From Chloroflexota bacterium (GTDB taxonomy: Bacteria; Chloroflexota; Dehalococcoidia; UBA2979): DNA of 15,673 bases. The position numbers and the translations under genes are program-made. Shown one piece after another: positions 7,814 through 14,402 of this stretch. The notes beneath the pieces are model-generated. The model saw nothing but the letters and a program-made list of their open reading frames with translations, made no database searches and was not told where the DNA came from. Each line of letters begins with the position of its first letter. Position 1 is the first letter of the stretch. The stretch is taken from contig NZWK01000030.1 of NCBI GenBank assembly GCA_002701625.1, forward strand, positions 8,508-24,180, given 5' to 3'.

Positions 7814-8047
7814 GTGAATACCATCGATTCAGGATTGGAGCGCCAACGCGTAACCCGACTACGTGATCATTTAACTTGGGAACTGAATTATGATTCCAGT
7901 GAATTACTTCATGCGGAATTTGATTGTGATATCTGTGCGACACTAATCAACTACGTGAGGAATTTCGAGAAGGCCTATGAGTCTGCAACTGGTCACTCGA
8001 GAACCTTCGAGGAGGTCGTTGATCGATCCGAAGAGTACGCAGTATAG
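7814..8047 (+). CDS. Small uncharacterised protein (77 aa) upstream of the PdxA-like gene
   Basis: I do not recognise this family. The start is GTG 7814, supported by AAGGAGAG (7799-7806) seven bases upstream, one of the best ribosome binding sites in the window. The product is short, hydrophilic and acidic, with no signal peptide or membrane segment, and looks mostly helical. It contains 'FDCDICATLINYV' at about 36-48 with two cysteines three residues apart (CDIC). A single CxxC is not enough for a zinc ribbon by itself but could bind metal as a dimer or take part in redox. It ends 20 bases before the PdxA-like gene, also with its own ribosome binding site, so the two are probably one transcript and it may act with that enzyme. 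No function is assigned. Confidence 0.7.
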   Translation: MNTIDSGLERQRVTRLRDHLTWELNYDSSELLHAEFDCDICATLINYVRNFEKAYESATGHSRTFEEVVDRSEEYAV

Positions 8048-8067
8048 ATAAGTTTTGGAGTGATCGT

Positions 8068-9069
8068 ATGCCAGAGAGAACAGTCACCGGAGTTACGTTG
8101 GGTGACCCTTCAGGAGTTGGCCCTGAGGTCGTTGTTAAGGCTTTCGCTGAATCAACTTTACATCGGGATTCGAAACTATTTGTGATTGGAGCACTCGAAC
8201 CAATCGAGCGAGCAATTAGGCAAGTGGGTTTAGGCCAAAAAGCAAGGATTATAGAAAAACCATCAGACGCAAATAGTTCCGCTAATGTTATTGATATTTA
8301 TGAGTTGGATGAGATACAAGATACGGACTTCCCAGTGGGAGTGCTATCAGAAAAATCTGCACGGGCTTCCCATGCATGGGTGGAGGCTGCAACGCAGCTA
8401 GCACTTGCAGGCTCGGTTGACGCTATCACCACAGCACCAGTGAATAAGGAAGCATGGCGTCTAGCTGGATTTTCTGACAAAGGTCATCAAGAGGTATTCC
8501 AACGACTTACCGGTGCCGATTATGTCGCTACGATGCTCGTTAGCGGTTCTCTTAGATGTATGCATTTATCGACACATTTATCTTTGGCAGAAGCCTGTCA
8601 CTATGTTACGAAAGAGAATGTTCTTCGAGCAATAAATCTTACGTCCGAATATTTCATCCGGTGGGGCGTCGTAAAACCTCGAATTGGTGTAGCCGCACTC
8701 AATCCTCATGCGAGTGACGGAGGATTGATTGGCCAAACTGAAGAAAAAGAGATATTGCCAGCGATTTTAGCGGCGCAGGCAGATGGAATAGATGCGATTG
8801 GTCCAGTACCAGCTGATACGGTGTTCAATCAGGCTATTGATGGCTTATATGATGTTGTGTTGGTGATGTATCACGACCAGGGTCATATTCCGATAAAAGT
8901 TTACGGTTTTGAGAATAGTATTACGGTCAATTTAGGTATACCTATTTTGAGAACGTCGGTAGATCATGGAACTGCTTTTGATATAGCCGGCAAAAACCAA
9001 GCCCAGTCAGTCAGCATGGTTGAGGCCATCAAATTGGCACGATCACTAAGTGCAGGTCAGCATTTATAG
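8068..9069 (+). CDS. PdxA/PdxA2-family 4-phosphate dehydrogenase
   Basis: This 333-residue cytoplasmic enzyme belongs to the PdxA family, NAD-dependent oxidative decarboxylases of 4-phosphorylated hydroxy acids (4-hydroxythreonine-4-phosphate in vitamin B6 synthesis; D-threonate or D-erythronate 4-phosphate for PdxA2). The length is normal. 'GDPSGVGPE' is at 12-20 and 'TTAPVNKEAW' at 121-130. The three metal-binding histidines are in 'LSTH' (H170), 'LNPH' (H214) and 'MYHDQGHIP' (H269), with 'TSVDHGTAFDIAG' at 296-308. 'MYHDQGHIP' looks closer to PdxA2-like proteins than to the 'MYHDQGLPV' type. At the substrate-binding His-Thr pair of characterised enzymes this protein reads His140-Gln141. 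No PdxJ or DUF1537 kinase gene is nearby. ATG 8068 has TGGAGTG (8055-8061) upstream. Family is certain; whether it serves B6 synthesis or sugar-acid catabolism is not. Confidence 0.9.
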   Translation: MPERTVTGVTLGDPSGVGPEVVVKAFAESTLHRDSKLFVIGALEPIERAIRQVGLGQKARIIEKPSDANSSANVIDIYELDEIQDTDFPVGVLSEKSARASHAWVEAATQLALAGSVDAITTAPVNKEAWRLAGFSDKGHQEVFQRLTGADYVATMLVSGSLRCMHLSTHLSLAEACHYVTKENVLRAINLTSEYFIRWGVVKPRIGVAALNPHASDGGLIGQTEEKEILPAILAAQADGIDAIGPVPADTVFNQAIDGLYDVVLVMYHDQGHIPIKVYGFENSITVNLGIPILRTSVDHGTAFDIAGKNQAQSVSMVEAIKLARSLSAGQHL

Positions 9070-9082
9070 ACAAACTGTTTTT

Positions 9083-9364
9083 TTAGTCAGCACTTAGATA
9101 TGATCTGATTGCTTCTGGATCAAGCATTGGGTAGACATCGAATTCGGCTGGCATTATCTCAGCCCATTCATTCAGAAGCCCGTGTAGCATTTCATTGGAG
9201 TCAACGTCAAAAACTGCTACCCCGCCTCTTCCTGCACGAGCATACATTGATTGCGCGTTGCCAATATCCAGTTGATTTTGTGCCCACTCCCAATACTGTT
9301 TGCGATATTGCTTCACTTCAGATGGACGAGTTGGATGAGGTGTACTTACAACCAAGAAGAGCAT
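9083..9364 (-). CDS. Muconolactone delta-isomerase-like small protein
   Basis: This 93-residue cytoplasmic protein fits the ferredoxin-like fold of the muconolactone isomerase (MIase) family. It opens with a beta strand 'MLFLVVSTPHP', has a helix with 'KQYRKQYWEWAQNQLDIG', then 'GGVAVFDVDSNEMLHGLL', the part most like MIase ('FDV-S-D-LH-LL'), and ends with 'MPAEFDVYPMLD'. Characterised MIases move a double bond in the beta-ketoadipate pathway, but many family members of this length act on other substrates or are uncharacterised, and the rest of that pathway is absent here. ATG 9364 has AAAGG seven bases upstream. It converges with the PdxA-like gene (13 bases between) and is divergent from the small membrane protein at 9508. 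Fold assignment is fairly good, reaction is not. Confidence 0.6.
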   Translation of the reverse strand: MLFLVVSTPHPTRPSEVKQYRKQYWEWAQNQLDIGNAQSMYARAGRGGVAVFDVDSNEMLHGLLNEWAEIMPAEFDVYPMLDPEAIRSYLSAD

Positions 9365-9507
9365 ATACAGGCCTTTCTAGCGATCTGGCTAATTGTGCCA
9401 GCACGTTAATTAATTTAGTACCAAAGCGATCTAACAGATAGATTACTTCTATCCTCGCCCTAGCAGGCGTGCGAGAATATATATGAATTCTTAGCGGAGA
9501 GGCACCG

Positions 9508-9669
9508 ATGATTACTCCTGTCGAATCATATATCATGACGTTTGTGCCGCTATTGGCTGCGATATTAGTGTGGTTTCGTATGCGGACCACCGGAGGTAGA
9601 TTAGCTGTGCCTGCCGCATTGGCCACGGTTTTACTAGGTCATGTGATCTTCAGGATATTATTTTCATAA
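9508..9669 (+). CDS. Small two-helix membrane protein (53 aa), uncharacterised
   Basis: ATG 9508 is preceded by GGAGAGG (9496-9502) at five bases, a near-ideal ribosome binding site. The 53-codon frame ends at TAA 9667-9669. The product begins MITPVESYIMTFV and has two hydrophobic segments, about residues 8-23 and 32-52, separated by a positively charged turn containing R24, R26 and R31, so both termini should face the periplasm if the positive-inside rule holds. It lies between the divergent MIase-like gene and the convergent DHA2 exporter, whose stop is eight bases beyond. I do not recognise the family. A longer antisense frame crosses it but lacks a ribosome binding site. The strong start signal and membrane-like composition argue that this is a real small gene. 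Confidence 0.55.
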   Translation: MITPVESYIMTFVPLLAAILVWFRMRTTGGRLAVPAALATVLLGHVIFRILFS

Positions 9670-9677
9670 CTGAATAA

Positions 9678-11312
9678 TTATTCATCGCTGTCATTTTTCT
9701 TCATCCAAAACCAGTCGAGTGCAAGTATCAGAGTCAGTATGAGAGGGACTCCAACTAGTATTGTGCGTGTTTGGACCTTAGGTACAGATAAATCCGCTGA
9801 TTGCTTAGTTTCATCTATAGACTGTTGAGTTGAGAACGAGCTCTCAGGCACAGGTATTTTTTTTTGTGAAGTTGACTTTGTAATTAGCGTTGTGACTAGT
9901 CCACCGGCAGATAATGCGGCCGCAAGCCAGAAGGCTATTTTCCACCCATTCATGAATGCATCACCGGAACCTTTAGTATCTGCAATTTCACTCAGTGGTA
10001 TATCAAAACCTTCCGCTGTCATGATACTTACGACGATTACCGTCACAATTGCTTGCCCAGTCACATTTCCGACATTTCGAGTGAGATTACTGAACGCACC
10101 ACCAATTCCTAAGCTTGATTGCGGAAGCGAGCCCATGAGTAGAGCCTGATTGGGGACATTCCAAAATCCTAGGGCAAGTCCATGAACTACCAGTGCTGCC
10201 ATCAGAAATGAGATAGGTATTTCAGTGGTGGCAAATGACATCCAGAGGGTACTGATTACTAGCAGAGCGAACCCAAAAAGAGCAAAGGGTTTGGGACGGA
10301 ATCGATCAGACAGTCTTCCTGCAGTCGTGGACGCAATGGCCATGCCTAGGAAGTTGAGTACAAGTATCAGGCCGGCAGAGCCGGCTGATAAGCCTTTCAC
10401 GCTAATGAGTAATATTGGGGGTAGTAGTTGGATATTTGTCGCTGCCATAAAGCCGAGTGCCCGTGCCCCAACCGCAGTGGCAAACGTTCGATTTCGAAAA
10501 ATACGTAGTTCTAACATCGGAGAGGATGAACGCAATTCCCAGAAACAAAACGATCCCAGAAGTAAGGCGACGGCAGCTAGTCCCCCTATGAAATAGACCG
10601 AGAAGAAGGATAAATTGAATGGGTTATTGATTATTGTTATCAGAATGATTACTGCGGGCGCTGACAGCAGAGCACCTCCCCAGTCAAATGTGCGACCAGT
10701 TCTGGTTTGTCGGTGTTTTAAAACAGAGTTATCTATGAATACAACAGCCGCCACCATAGTAATCAAACTTAACGGGACTAGAAGCAGGAACATTGCTTCC
10801 CAAGGGAGAACCTGCAGCGTGAAACCTGCAACTAACGGACCACAGCAACCCCCTATAGCAACTGCTGTGCTCTGGCTTCCAATAGCCTTTCCTTGTTCCT
10901 CGGGAGGAAATGAGGCGATTGCAAGAGCCGTTTGGGTAGATTGAATCATTGAATTACCGACAGACATTATCAGCCTTGCGCCGATAAGCGCCATGAAAGA
11001 GGGAGCGAAGGCAGTCGAAAATGCGCCTAATGCGAAAAGTCCAAGTCCGATAACATGTATTGGTTTCCAACCAAAAATATCACCGACCCGTCCCATGGGC
11101 ATAATTAAGGCACTCAACACCAGTGATTCAATTATTACTACCCAGGATACTGCCTTTAGAGTAACTTCGAAGTCATCTGCTATAGCCGAGAGTGCGACAA
11201 ACACCATCGTCATGCTCAGGACTGTTGTGAAAAGCGACAATCCTACGGGAAAAAAGGATCTCCATTTTTTCGAATAATCAGGTGCCTCGAGATTGACCAA
11301 GGTATTTTGCAT
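9678..11312 (-). CDS. MFS transporter, DHA2 (14-helix drug:H+ antiporter) type
   Basis: This 544-residue inner-membrane protein is a full-length paralogue of the plus-strand exporter at 4872-6518. Both share the opening 'KWR-F--VGLSLFT', 'AIADDFE/D', 'AVSWVVIIESLVLSALIMPM' (54-73) and 'GKAIGSQSTAVAIGG' (141-155), with motif C-like 'IGGCCGPLVAG' at 153-163. Motif A reads 'GRVGDIFGWKPIH' (74-86): the arginine and the second basic residue of the loop kept in the paralogue are W82 and P84 here. After the transport domain a polar tail (about 465-517) leads to an extra hydrophobic helix (518-537) and an acidic end. ATG 11312 follows the DUF1295 gene by 31 bases on the same strand, so the two are probably co-transcribed. 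Its own ribosome binding site is weak. Family members export drugs, lipids or metabolites; the substrate here is unknown. Confidence 0.88.
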   Translation of the reverse strand: MQNTLVNLEAPDYSKKWRSFFPVGLSLFTTVLSMTMVFVALSAIADDFEVTLKAVSWVVIIESLVLSALIMPMGRVGDIFGWKPIHVIGLGLFALGAFSTAFAPSFMALIGARLIMSVGNSMIQSTQTALAIASFPPEEQGKAIGSQSTAVAIGGCCGPLVAGFTLQVLPWEAMFLLLVPLSLITMVAAVVFIDNSVLKHRQTRTGRTFDWGGALLSAPAVIILITIINNPFNLSFFSVYFIGGLAAVALLLGSFCFWELRSSSPMLELRIFRNRTFATAVGARALGFMAATNIQLLPPILLISVKGLSAGSAGLILVLNFLGMAIASTTAGRLSDRFRPKPFALFGFALLVISTLWMSFATTEIPISFLMAALVVHGLALGFWNVPNQALLMGSLPQSSLGIGGAFSNLTRNVGNVTGQAIVTVIVVSIMTAEGFDIPLSEIADTKGSGDAFMNGWKIAFWLAAALSAGGLVTTLITKSTSQKKIPVPESSFSTQQSIDETKQSADLSVPKVQTRTILVGVPLILTLILALDWFWMKKNDSDE

Positions 11313-11343
11313 TAGTAACGACTATGTTCCAGTTTTTTGGAAT

Positions 11344-12231
11344 TTAACGTGGTCGTCTGGGTATGATGACGGGTGTGTGGGTTTTATACTTTTGATAGGC
11401 TTCGTCGGCACCCCATTTCTGATCAGATGCCTCTTCAAGCTTTGCCACACCAGATACTTTCACGAGCATGACAATCACGTATGGGATGGATAAAAGTGTG
11501 ATGTATTGCCAGTCCATCAATGTCGGTAGTGCGATTAGTGAAATTCCTATCCACAGTATGATTTCACCGAAATAATTAGGATGTCGTGACCAGGCCCAAA
11601 GTCCACTGTCGATAAACTTGTTTTTATTTGCTGAAAACTTTCGGAACGCTCTTTTTTGGCGATCGGCCACAACTTCAATCAAGAAGCCAGTCAGCCAGAT
11701 AATTAGACCAATTACAGTCGTTATCTCAATCTTGTCACTGATATTTTGTGATGTTAATGCAGTGAACACTACAACAGGAGTGACGAAGGCCCAGAATCCC
11801 TGAAACGTCCAATAGAATAAGAATTTTGTTTTATGCGGAATTACCTCGGTAAATCTTTTATCATGGCCATCTTCTCTGATACGCAAAAAAAGGAATGAAG
11901 ATAGGCGAATCGCCCAAATAGCCACCAAAGCAGCTAACAGGAATGAAATTATTGTCAGAGCCTCTGTGAGAATGAGTATGAGCACAGTAAGCGAGAGAAA
12001 AGTTAGTCCTCCTGTCAAATCAAAATATTTTTCAGTTTTGCTTAAATATGAAGGTATAAACACTAGCCACTGAATCAAAAAGGAGATCCCCATGCATAGT
12101 AAGAGCAAAGGTGTGCCACCGGCTATATCAACACTGACGGATTTTCCTTGGCTTCCTGCCAAGGCCACTAATGTAGCAACGATTACAAGGGTCAAGATAC
12201 TTAAAATGGCCTTCATATCAGAATTGCTCAT
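11344..12231 (-). CDS. DUF1295 / steroid 5-alpha-reductase-like membrane protein
   Basis: This 295-residue multi-helix membrane protein belongs to the DUF1295 group, related in fold to steroid 5-alpha-reductases and isoprenylcysteine methyltransferases. Signature parts are 'EKYFDLTGGLTF' (67-78), 'RIREDGHDKRF' (117-127), 'EVVADRQKRAFR' (186-197) and the C-terminal 'SGLWAWSRHPNYFGE' (209-223), where the SRHPNY-GE motif is thought to bind NADPH or cofactor in this superfamily. Family members are mostly uncharacterised; reduction of an unsaturated lipid or steroid-like substrate is a reasonable guess. The start at ATG 12231 is preferred over the TTG 36 bases earlier because GAAGGTG lies five bases upstream of the ATG. 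It is the first gene of a probable two-gene transcript with the DHA2 exporter, which suggests that a hydrophobic product may be made and exported, an inference from context alone. Confidence 0.85.
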   Translation of the reverse strand: MSNSDMKAILSILTLVIVATLVALAGSQGKSVSVDIAGGTPLLLLCMGISFLIQWLVFIPSYLSKTEKYFDLTGGLTFLSLTVLILILTEALTIISFLLAALVAIWAIRLSSFLFLRIREDGHDKRFTEVIPHKTKFLFYWTFQGFWAFVTPVVVFTALTSQNISDKIEITTVIGLIIWLTGFLIEVVADRQKRAFRKFSANKNKFIDSGLWAWSRHPNYFGEIILWIGISLIALPTLMDWQYITLLSIPYVIVMLVKVSGVAKLEEASDQKWGADEAYQKYKTHTPVIIPRRPR

Positions 12232-12551
12232 TTCGTCACCTTCTTTCACACTTGATGGCTTACTCAAATAATAGAGTAAGTGGCCCGTAGGTATTCATTT
12301 TCGGTAGAGCTAATTCTTAGGAATTTCTTGTGCAAATTTAATCAGATGAAGCTCTTACGGAGAATATCATCACTAGGGGAAACTCAATGAGTGCTAGGAC
12401 ATTGACGGAGACGCAAATGGCCCGAGGGACCGGCCTGTGAATCCAGGAAATCGTCGTCGACGTTTCTGAAACGCTATCAATCGCTTAATGGAGCAGGGAT
12501 ATGCTGGGTATTTAACATACACTAATTTGTTTAGCAGTTAACTTATGTATA

Positions 12552-12565
12552 CTGGCAAATGCCAG
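12552..12565. repeat. Compact palindrome CTGGCA-AA-TGCCAG
   Basis: A perfect six-base inverted repeat with a two-base spacer lies seven bases left of the larger inverted-repeat element. It could be a protein-binding site or a small hairpin. On its own it is short enough to be chance, but its closeness to the larger structure is notable. Confidence 0.4.
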
Positions 12566-12572
12566 ATAATAG

Positions 12573-12675
12573 CTTTTGTAGGCCTTGGCTTAGGGCTTAA
12601 CACTTGCATATCCCTCTTAGTAACCCCTCAATTACTGAGATTTACGGGATTAACCCTTAGCAGGGCCTACAAAAG
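12573..12675. repeat. 103-base imperfect palindrome: rod-like structured element or MITE-like repeat
   Basis: The ends are perfect 12-base inverted repeats, CTTTTGTAGGCC (12573-12584) and GGCCTACAAAAG (12664-12675). Inside them, 12585-12601 pairs imperfectly with 12651-12663 (CTTAGGG against CCCTTAG with one mismatch, and TTAA with TTAA). At the centre TCTTAGTAA (12615-12623) pairs with TTACTGAGA (12632-12640) through nine pairs around an eight-base loop, extended by TCCC (12611-12614) with GGGA (12646-12649). The whole therefore folds as one long rod on either strand. No T-run follows either side. It lies 12 bases past the stop of the minus-strand NTF2-like gene. It may be a small non-autonomous element (MITE), an RNA-stabilising 3' structure, or a non-coding RNA; sequence alone cannot separate these. 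Confidence 0.7.
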
Positions 12676-12687
12676 TATAAATTCTAC

Positions 12688-13056
12688 CTAGATCACTCCG
12701 AGAAATTGCCGCCAAGATACCAGCCAACCTTCTTCTTGTCGTGATACAGCCCAGATTGCTTGAACTCGGTCGCCAAGCTCTTGCTGCACGGTCATTAATT
12801 GAACAGTAAGTAGGTAGACGTTTAAGTCGCCCGTTGAAGAAATGACGAGTGAATGAGTGATTTCGGCGCCGCCAAAATCAGGGTTATTCCATGTGGGGAA
12901 ATCTAGCATATCGTCTGATGTTGCATACCAGTCTTTCGAACCAAATTCATCAATATGCACAAATGGGTATTCTGATCCCGATCGTAAATCCTGCAAATTT
13001 TTCTCTGAAATTGCTTTCATATGTGAGTTTATTGCTGCCATTGGTGTGTCTGCCAT
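12688..13056 (-). CDS. NTF2-like (SnoaL/DUF4440-type) small protein
   Basis: This 122-residue soluble protein has the layout of the NTF2-like cone fold: a starting helix 'MAAINSHMKAISEKNLQDL', then 'YPFVHIDEFG' and 'WYATSDDML', and a set of later strands including 'EITHSLVISSTGDLNVYLLT', 'AIWAVSRQEEGWLVSWRQFL'. The W--S/R--GW-V pattern near the end is typical of this fold. Members are small enzymes (isomerases, cyclases, dehydratases) or ligand-binding proteins; no catalytic residues can be named with confidence. ATG 13056 is preferred over ATG 13071 because AGGAG lies five bases upstream of it, whereas the earlier ATG has no properly spaced site. The gene is divergent from the DsrE-like gene at 13205, with a shared 148-base upstream region. 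Confidence 0.65.
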   Translation of the reverse strand: MADTPMAAINSHMKAISEKNLQDLRSGSEYPFVHIDEFGSKDWYATSDDMLDFPTWNNPDFGGAEITHSLVISSTGDLNVYLLTVQLMTVQQELGDRVQAIWAVSRQEEGWLVSWRQFLGVI

Positions 13057-13204
13057 ATATGCTCCTGCCATCCCTATGTGTACTAATCGTAACCTGTTTT
13101 CTGGTTAGCCCAATGCAGCTTTTTCGTTGTTGATTTGAATCTTATAAAGTTAGCAGATAGGGTCTACTCAATATTAAATGAAGATTAGTTCAGAGGAATT
13201 TTGA

Positions 13205-13567
13205 TTGAAAGTAGCATATATTTTAAATACACCTAATGCAGCTAACTATAAAGTTGGGGATATGATTTTGCCTCAGTTGGAGTCTGATTCACATGGTGTG
13301 GACGTACTGGGGATATTTTTCTTTGACGATAACGCGTTTATGTTGCGGGCAGGTGATCCAAAAGGGGAACGTTTAGCAAAGATTGCCAAGGAAAAAGGCA
13401 TGCTTTTGATGATGTGTGATCAATGTGCAATTCAAAGAGGCCTAGCGACAGGTGAAGCTGGGAACGCTCAGCCGGCTGGCGTTGTAGAAGGTGTCGCTGT
13501 TGGTTGTTTCCCTGACCTATATGCTGCCTTAGGGCCTGCTGCTCCAGATCAAGTGATTTCGCTATAA
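13205..13567 (+). CDS. DsrE-related small protein with CDQC motif (SaoD-like)
   Basis: This 120-residue cytoplasmic protein has an alternating beta/alpha pattern of the DsrE/TusD fold: 'MKVAYILNTPNAANYKVGDM', 'GVDVLGIFFFDDNAFML' (31-47), 'GERLAKIAKEKGMLLMMCDQC' region (54-74) and 'VEGVAVGCFPDLYAAL' (94-109). Cys71 and Cys74 form CDQC and Cys101 sits in 'VGCFPDLY'. DsrE-like proteins carry sulfur, or possibly selenium, on a cysteine as a persulfide-type relay. The sequence resembles what I recall of the DsrE-related SaoD group, named for a selenium-associated operon, but I hold that name as tentative. The TTG start at 13205 is supported by AGAGGA (13192-13197) seven bases upstream. It is followed by the crotonase gene after seven bases, so the two are probably co-transcribed. 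Confidence 0.65.
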   Translation: MKVAYILNTPNAANYKVGDMILPQLESDSHGVDVLGIFFFDDNAFMLRAGDPKGERLAKIAKEKGMLLMMCDQCAIQRGLATGEAGNAQPAGVVEGVAVGCFPDLYAALGPAAPDQVISL

Positions 13568-13574
13568 TTTCGAT

Positions 13575-14372
13575 ATGAATCCAATTCGAACTCCGTCATC
13601 ACTACTGAAGAGCGAGATGCTTGGTTCCACGCTCCTCATTACAATGAACCGCCCAGAGCGGCTGAATGCTCTTACGGATGAGATGAAAATTTTATTTCGC
13701 GACCTTCTTCTGAGTGTTCGTGATGATGTTGAAATACGGGCAGTGGTAGTTACTGGAGAAGGTAGGGCTTTCTGTTCAGGTGCGGATCTGAGTTCTGGCA
13801 ATAAATCTGCAGGAGAAGAAATTCTTCCGTCGCGACCAGCACCAAGATTTGGGTGGCTCGAATTATTTCATAAATTGCCAGTGCCTGTTATTGCAGCTGT
13901 TAATGGTCCGGCCGTGGGTGGAGGTTTTGGAATCGCTCTGGCATGCGATATACGAGTGATGGGTGAGGGGAGTTATTTTTATCCTGCTTTCACCGATCGT
14001 GGCCTCGCGGCTGACAATGGAGTTAGTTGGATGCTTCCACGGTTGGTAGGTCCGGCGAAAGCACTGAGATGGATGTGGGATGCATCCCGTATTTACTCTG
14101 AAGAAGCACTCCAAACAGGTTTAGCAGATCTTGTAGTGGCTGACGAGAAAGTGTTAGAGGAGGCCATCGAGTTGGCCCAGAAATGGGCCAAGGGACCAAC
14201 CGTGGCATACGGACTTATTAAAGACCAAGTCTACGCAGGGTTAACAGAGGATTATGGTACTCAGTTGATTGCTGAAGAGTTTCAACAGGCGCGAGCGTCT
14301 GCAACTGAAGATGTTGCTGAGGGTGTGGCCGCGTTTAGAGAAAAACGAGCCGCAAAATTTGTGGGCCGCTAA
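13575..14372 (+). CDS. Enoyl-CoA hydratase/isomerase family protein (PaaG/isomerase-like)
   Basis: This 265-residue protein is a crotonase-fold enzyme acting on acyl-CoA thioesters in the cytoplasm. The oxyanion-hole parts are 'FCSGADL' (66-72) and 'GPAVGGGFGIALACD' (111-125), and 'MNRPERLNALT' (24-34) is the usual N-terminal strand. The two glutamates of classical enoyl-CoA hydratase are replaced: the first aligns with Gly119 and the second with Phe139. Instead Asp147 in 'GLAADNG' lines up with the catalytic aspartate of PaaG-type and related enoyl-CoA isomerases ('PD-G'), followed by 'WMLPRLVGPAKAL'. So isomerase activity is more likely than hydration. ATG 13575 has no visible ribosome binding site but starts seven bases after the DsrE-like gene, suggesting coupling; ATG 13617 would remove the N-terminal strand. 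Substrate is unknown. Confidence 0.88.
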   Translation: MNPIRTPSSLLKSEMLGSTLLITMNRPERLNALTDEMKILFRDLLLSVRDDVEIRAVVVTGEGRAFCSGADLSSGNKSAGEEILPSRPAPRFGWLELFHKLPVPVIAAVNGPAVGGGFGIALACDIRVMGEGSYFYPAFTDRGLAADNGVSWMLPRLVGPAKALRWMWDASRIYSEEALQTGLADLVVADEKVLEEAIELAQKWAKGPTVAYGLIKDQVYAGLTEDYGTQLIAEEFQQARASATEDVAEGVAAFREKRAAKFVGR

Positions 14373-14402
14373 TTTTTATTTTTGGTCCAGATAACTAACC
14401 TA

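Larger units (their letters stand above)
12232..12687. other. 456-base gene-free stretch
   Basis: No convincing gene is visible on either strand. Bases 12387-12540 contain short frames in several registers with stops between them; fragments such as 'NRLMEQGYAGYL' look protein-like but could not be assigned to a family. The right half contains a compact palindrome (12552-12565) and the long inverted-repeat element (12573-12675), listed separately. The left part must hold the promoter of the DUF1295 gene, but I see no clear -35/-10 pair. Confidence 0.6.

Noticed and set aside
9318..9626. 102-codon open frame on the minus strand
   Set aside because: It overlaps the start of the MIase-like gene and lies antisense to the 53-residue membrane gene; it has no ribosome binding site and its product has no recognisable family features.
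11293..11493. 66-codon plus-strand open frame
   Set aside because: It is antisense to the 3' end of the DUF1295 gene and the gap after it, with no start signal.
12232..12267. TTG start at 12267 for the DUF1295 gene
   Set aside because: It has no ribosome binding site; ATG 12231 has GAAGGTG at five bases and gives a normal N-terminus.
12387..12540. Possible decayed gene upstream of the structured element
   Set aside because: Protein-like fragments occur in shifting frames with stops, but none could be tied to a family, so a pseudogene call is not supported.
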